Shown in pieces: positions 60,237-64,000 of a DNA stretch of 64,000 nucleotides. Position 1 is the first letter of the stretch. Each line of letters begins with the position of its first letter. The notes under the pieces are model-generated. The model ran no database searches and was not told where the DNA came from. It saw only the letters and a list, made by a program, of their open reading frames with translations. This DNA is from Streptomyces sp. AM 2-1-1 (lineage in GTDB: Bacteria > Actinomycetota > Actinomycetes > Streptomycetales > Streptomycetaceae): positions 1,674,001-1,738,000 of the forward strand of contig NZ_CP119147.1 in the NCBI RefSeq assembly GCF_029167645.1, written 5' to 3'. Position numbers and translations under genes: made by a program.

Positions 60237-61568
60237 CTACCGCCCGCCCGGCTCCTCGCCCCGCGTACTGCCGCCGTGGCTCCCGTCGCCCGCACCCTCC
60301 GCCTCGGGTGTCCGGTTCGGGCCGGCCCCCCGCCCCGGCCCGACCACCAGGTGGCGGACCCGGGAACCGAGCGGCCGGCGCTGCCGCTGTCGCGGCTGCC
60401 GGCTGCTTCCGCCGCCCACCCGGGGATCGTCGGTCACCGCGTACCGCTTCACGTACGCACCGAGGAACGCCTGGAGGGTGGCCACCGCGGGGATCGCGAT
60501 CAGCGCCCCGACCGCGCCGAGCAGGGCGGTTCCGGCGATCACCGAGCCGAAGGCCACCGCGGGATGGATGTCGACGGTCTTCGACGTCAGCTTGGGCTGC
60601 AGCACGTAGTTCTCGAACTGCTGGTAGATCAGGACGAAGCCGAGGACCCACAGCGCGTACCAGGGATCGACCGTGAACGCGATCAGCATCGGCAGGGCGC
60701 CCGCGAGGTAGGTGCCGATGGTCGGGATGAACTGCGAGACCAGACCGACCCAGACGGCGAGCGCCGGGGCGTACGGCACTCCGAGCACCACGAGCAGGAT
60801 GTAGTGCGCGACGCCGGAGACGAGGGCCATGAGGCCGCGGGAGTAGAGGTAGCCGCCGGTCTTGTCGACCGCGATCTCCCAGGCCCGCAGCACCTCGGCC
60901 TGGCGCGACGGCGGGAGTACCGAGCAGAGCGCCCGCCGCAACCGGGGCCCGTCCGCCGCGAAGTAGAACGAGAACAGGAAGATCGTCAGCAGCCGGAACA
61001 GTCCGCCCAGCACCGTGGTGGAGATGTCGAGCACTCCGGTCGCGCTGTTCTGGACGTACTTCTGGAGCCAGTCGGAGTGCAGCAGGCTGTCCTGGACCTC
61101 GACCCGGGAGAGTTCCGTGTGGAACGTCTGGTTGACCCACTTGATCACCGAGTCGAGGTACTTCGGGAACTCGTCGACCATGTCGACGATCTGCCCGGCG
61201 AGCATCGAACCGAGCAGCACCACGAACCCGATGCCGAACACGAAGACGACGAGGAAGACCAGGAAGGTCGCCAGGCCGCGCCGCATGCCCCGTCCGGCCA
61301 TGCGGCCGACCGCCGGCTCTATGGCCAGGGCGAGGAAGAAGGCGATCAGGATGTTGATCAGCAGACCGATGAGCTGGTCGAACGCCCAACTCCCCAGCCG
61401 GAAGCAGGCGTAGAGCGCCAACGCCATGACGACGGCGCGCGGGAGCCACCGGGGCATGCGCGCGGGCTCGCCGTCCGCAGGCCGCTCCGGAGGCGCGGCA
61501 GGGGGAAGGGGAGGCGCGGCGGAGTGCCGCGGGTTCTGCACGGTCTCGTCTGTCGGTGCCACGCCCAC
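60237..61568 (-). CDS. AI-2E/PerM-family membrane transporter
   Basis: This 443-residue integral membrane protein of the AI-2E family (TqsA/PerM-like) has a Pro-rich start and about eight hydrophobic segments: FLALAIEPAVGRMAGRGMRR, a periplasmic-side block with DEFPKYLDSVIKWVNQTF, and the family loop QFIPTIGTYLAGALP. QQFENYVLQPKL lies near the C-terminal part. A basic tail follows. Whether it exports AI-2 or other molecules cannot be read. Single gene upstream of recA on the same strand. Confidence 0.88.
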   Translation of the reverse strand: MGVAPTDETVQNPRHSAAPPLPPAAPPERPADGEPARMPRWLPRAVVMALALYACFRLGSWAFDQLIGLLINILIAFFLALAIEPAVGRMAGRGMRRGLATFLVFLVVFVFGIGFVVLLGSMLAGQIVDMVDEFPKYLDSVIKWVNQTFHTELSRVEVQDSLLHSDWLQKYVQNSATGVLDISTTVLGGLFRLLTIFLFSFYFAADGPRLRRALCSVLPPSRQAEVLRAWEIAVDKTGGYLYSRGLMALVSGVAHYILLVVLGVPYAPALAVWVGLVSQFIPTIGTYLAGALPMLIAFTVDPWYALWVLGFVLIYQQFENYVLQPKLTSKTVDIHPAVAFGSVIAGTALLGAVGALIAIPAVATLQAFLGAYVKRYAVTDDPRVGGGSSRQPRQRQRRPLGSRVRHLVVGPGRGAGPNRTPEAEGAGDGSHGGSTRGEEPGGR

Positions 61569-61666
61569 CAGTCTCGCCTACCGGCGGGGCCGCCCGTCCC
61601 CAGCCCCGTGCCCCCTCGCCCCCCGCGGTCCACCGCGCCGGAGCGCGGTCCGCCGGCGGCGCGGGC

Positions 61667-61861
61667 TCAGCGCCGGTCGGCGGGGATGTCCATCGCCGCG
61701 CAGACCGCTCGCCAGACGTCCTTCGTCTCCCACCCCGCGTCGAGCGCCTGCTGGACGGTGAGGCCGCGCAGCTCGGTCATGACGTGGTCGCGCGCGAAGG
61801 AGTCCGCGTACGCACTGCCGAAGTGGTCCGCCATCCGCTCCCAGAAAATCGTCAACCGCAT
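61667..61861 (-). CDS. DUF3046 small conserved protein
   Basis: This 64-residue soluble protein (MRLTIFWERMADHFGSAYAD, ending WRAVCAAMDIPADRR) of the DUF3046 family is found beside recA in many actinobacteria. Function unknown. The ATG at 61861 was chosen over a longer frame because it is the family start; TGGGGGC precedes it. Confidence 0.9.
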   Translation of the reverse strand: MRLTIFWERMADHFGSAYADSFARDHVMTELRGLTVQQALDAGWETKDVWRAVCAAMDIPADRR

Positions 61862-61940
61862 GCCCCCAGTATCCCGCTCCTTGGGGTGCGGTCCCCCCGC
61901 CGCAGGCGTCCCGCGGCGCATTCCGCTCTACGGTCGGTCC

Positions 61941-62873
61941 ATGCCAGGAACCGCAGCACGTCCCCTCGCCCGCGCCGAGCAGTTCATCTGGCTCACGGCC
62001 CGCGTTCTCGAGCAGCGGAGGTTCGCCCACGACTTCCTCGACGGAGGCGCGGACGCGGTCGAGACCGCGCTCGCCGCCTACCGCAACGAGGACGGCGGCT
62101 ACGGCCACGCCCTCGAACCCGATCTGCGCGGCCCGGTCAGCCAGCCCCTGCACACCGCGCACGCGCTGAGCGTGCTGGACTCCGTCGGCCGGTGCCACGG
62201 GCCCCGGGTGGACCGGATCTGCGGTTACCTGACGGCGGTCTCCACCGGCGAGGGAGCGCTGCCCGCGCTCCGTCCCTCGCAGCGCGGCTACCCCACCGCT
62301 CCCTTCATCCCCGTCGTCGACGACCCGCCCGCCGAGCTGCTGGCCACCGGTCCGGTCGTGGGGCTGCTCCACCGCAACCAGGTCTGGCACGCGTGGCTCT
62401 TCCGTGCGACGGACTTCTGCTGGTCGGCCGTGGAGTCGCTGACCGTCTCCCACCCGTACGAGATCGAGGCGGCGGTCGCGTTCCTGGACGGGGCGCCGGA
62501 CCGGGCGCGGGCGCGGGCCGCGGCGGAGCGGCTGGGCCGACTCGTACGCGACCAACGGCTGGCCGTGCTGGACGCGCGCCGGCGCGAGGAGTACCCCCTG
62601 GCGCCCGGGTACGCGCCGGGCGAGTACCACTTCCCGTACGACTACGCCCGTCACCCCGCCTCGCTGGCGCGCGGCTGGTTCAGCGAGGCGGAGATGGCGC
62701 GCTCCCTCGACCACCTCGCGGCCGAGCAGCGCGAGGACGGCGGCTGGCCGCTCACCTGGCGGCAGTGGGCCCCCGGTACGGCCCTGGAGGGACGCCCTCT
62801 GGTCACCCTGCGCGCCCTCCAGATCCTGCGAGCACACGGCCGCGACCTGGGCCGACCGGCGCCCGCGGGGTAG
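61941..62873 (+). CDS. Hypothetical protein with alpha/alpha-toroid-like repeats
   Basis: This 310-residue protein contains repeats resembling those of terpene cyclase/prenyltransferase toroids: NEDGGYGHALEPDL (about 49-62) and EQREDGGWPLTWRQWAPG near the C terminus (QW-like pattern), with PVSQPLHTAHALSVLD and AHGRDLGRP around them. No DxDD or zinc ligand set is evident, so catalysis is not shown. The ATG is 79 bases from the DUF3046 start on the other strand. Single gene before the helicase. Confidence 0.75.
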   Translation: MPGTAARPLARAEQFIWLTARVLEQRRFAHDFLDGGADAVETALAAYRNEDGGYGHALEPDLRGPVSQPLHTAHALSVLDSVGRCHGPRVDRICGYLTAVSTGEGALPALRPSQRGYPTAPFIPVVDDPPAELLATGPVVGLLHRNQVWHAWLFRATDFCWSAVESLTVSHPYEIEAAVAFLDGAPDRARARAAAERLGRLVRDQRLAVLDARRREEYPLAPGYAPGEYHFPYDYARHPASLARGWFSEAEMARSLDHLAAEQREDGGWPLTWRQWAPGTALEGRPLVTLRALQILRAHGRDLGRPAPAG

Positions 62874-62980
62874 GCGCGGCCCTCCGGACACCGGCCCGGG
62901 CGGTGTGCGGCACCTCGGGGCCGACGCACGGTGGCCGCCGCTCACCGGCCGATGTCAGTGCCGGGGTGCACGATGGGGGC

Positions 62981-64000
62981 ATGGTCGGCTCTGCCCTGGA
63001 TTCGTTCTCGCCCGCGACCCGCAGTTGGTTCGCGGGTGCCTTCCACGCGCCCACCGCCGCGCAGGAGGGCGCCTGGTCCGCGATCGCCGAGGGATCGGAC
63101 GTGCTGGTCGTCGCGCCGACCGGTTCCGGCAAGACGCTGGCGGCGTTCCTGGCCTCCCTCGACCGACTCGCCTCCGAACCGCCCCCCGCCGAGCCGAAGA
63201 AGCGCTGCCGGGTGCTGTACATCTCGCCGCTGAAGGCCCTCGCCGTCGACGTGGAGCGCAACCTCCGGTCGCCGCTGACCGGCATCCGCCAGGAATCGGA
63301 GCGGCTGGGGCTCCCGGAGCCGGACATCCGGGTGGGCATCCGCTCCGGCGACACCCCGCCCGCCGAACGCCGCACCCTGGTCACCAAGCCGCCGGACATC
63401 CTGATCACCACACCCGAGTCGCTCTTCCTGATGCTGACGTCCTCGGCGCGCGACGCCCTCGCCGGGGTGGAGACGGTGATCCTGGACGAGGTGCACGCCG
63501 TCGCCGGCACGAAGCGCGGCGCCCACCTCGCGCTGAGTCTGGAGCGGCTCGACGAGCTGCTGCCGCGCCCGGCCCGCCGGATCGGGCTGTCGGCCACGGT
63601 CCGGCCGGTCGACGAGGTGGCGCGGTTCCTGTCGCCGCAGCGCCGGGTGGAGATCGTGCAGCCGCCCTCGGCCAAGGAGTTCGACCTCTCCGTGGTCGTT
63701 CCGGTGGAGGACCTGGGTGAACTGGGCGGCTCACCGGCCACCGACAGCGGAGGCGACCCGCCGGACAAGCCCTCGATCTGGCCGCAGGTGGAGGAGCGGA
63801 TCGCCGATCTCGTGCAGGCGCACCGCTCGACGATCGTCTTCGCCAACTCCCGGCGCCTCGCCGAGCGGCTCTGCAACCGGCTCAACGAGATCGCGTACGA
63901 GCGGGCGACCGGCGAGGCGATGCCGGAGGCGCACTCCCCCGCCGACGTCATGGCGCAGTCGGGCGGGGCGAAGGGCGCCCCCGCCCTGCTGGCCCGCGCC
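62981..64000 (+). CDS. lhr: Lhr-family ATP-dependent helicase (3' end outside window)
   Basis: This is the first 340 codons of a large superfamily 2 helicase of the Lhr type, involved in DNA repair in actinobacteria. Walker A VVAPTGSGKTLAAFLASLDRL-type start (about 43-50), YISPLKALAVDVERNL (motif Ia), TTPESLFLML (Ib), motif II ILDEVHAVAGTKRGAHLAL and motif III GLSATVRP are visible. The ATG at 62981 has GGGGGC just upstream. The frame is open to the edge. Full proteins of this family are about 1500 residues. No LexA box is visible before it. Confidence 0.93.
   Translation, partial: MVGSALDSFSPATRSWFAGAFHAPTAAQEGAWSAIAEGSDVLVVAPTGSGKTLAAFLASLDRLASEPPPAEPKKRCRVLYISPLKALAVDVERNLRSPLTGIRQESERLGLPEPDIRVGIRSGDTPPAERRTLVTKPPDILITTPESLFLMLTSSARDALAGVETVILDEVHAVAGTKRGAHLALSLERLDELLPRPARRIGLSATVRPVDEVARFLSPQRRVEIVQPPSAKEFDLSVVVPVEDLGELGGSPATDSGGDPPDKPSIWPQVEERIADLVQAHRSTIVFANSRRLAERLCNRLNEIAYERATGEAMPEAHSPADVMAQSGGAKGAPALLARA

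Noticed and set aside
1..64000. tRNA, rRNA genes, CRISPR arrays, complete insertion sequences or prophage genes
   Set aside because: None was recognised on either strand; no regular spacer-repeat array, transposase motif or tRNA T-arm in non-coding DNA was seen.

Overview
The window is high-GC (roughly 70% or more) DNA with strong G/C bias at third codon positions, many GTG starts and purine-rich ribosome binding sites. Together with a nrdR-nrdJ pair, actinobacterial LexA boxes, TerD, DUF3046, DUF4192 and the glutamate operon gluABCD with GluR-GluK, this points to the core chromosome of a Streptomyces. The gene order recX-recA / glu genes / miaB-miaA-dapF-rshA-hflX / siderophore genes / dinG-lexA-nrdR-nrdJ / rnhB / recQ resembles, from memory, the SCO5760s-SCO5820 region of S. 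coelicolor, read from high to low numbers.

Left part (1-19.9 kb): a FadR-type GntR regulator, an ABC transporter ATPase-permease fusion, a gene-poor repeat-containing stretch (3.2-4.6 kb), an NrtR-like NUDIX regulator, a DUF4192 protein, a RecQ-type helicase with a phosphoribosyltransferase-like tail, a plus-strand unknown gene, an apparent stand-alone helicase C-terminal domain, RNase HII, a large membrane protein, an ADP-ribosylglycohydrolase, a histidine phosphatase, a DUF4937 protein, a TerD protein and an unrecognised accessory gene.

Centre (20-36.7 kb): nrdR-nrdJ (deoxyribonucleotide supply, with tandem NrdR boxes), divergent lexA with an SOS box, dinG, and a four-gene operon for a citrate-type NRPS-independent siderophore (aminotransferase, two IucA/IucC synthetases, one IucB-like acyltransferase). 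The siderophore operon lacks the usual hydroxylase and decarboxylase. A lipoprotein trypsin-like protease and HflX follow.

Right part (36.9-64 kb): a secreted M1 peptidase, a RelA/SpoT enzyme, DapF, MiaA, an orphan antitoxin-like protein, an extradiol-dioxygenase-like protein, MiaB, an orphan TAXI solute-binding protein, the divergent GluK-GluR sensor system and gluABCD transporter, and an FAD monooxygenase. Next come a Cys-rich leader peptide controlling a cysteine dioxygenase-rhodanese-zinc-ribbon operon, then recA-recX with a promoter SOS box, an AI-2E/PerM exporter, DUF3046, an alpha/alpha-toroid-like protein, and the start of an Lhr helicase cut by the window edge.

Most of the window is ordinary chromosomal core. 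The points most worth a second look are the leaderless cysteine attenuator and its operon, the incomplete siderophore pathway, the RecQ-PRTase fusion, the stand-alone UvrD-type domain, the orphan TAXI protein beside GluK, and several regulatory palindromes.
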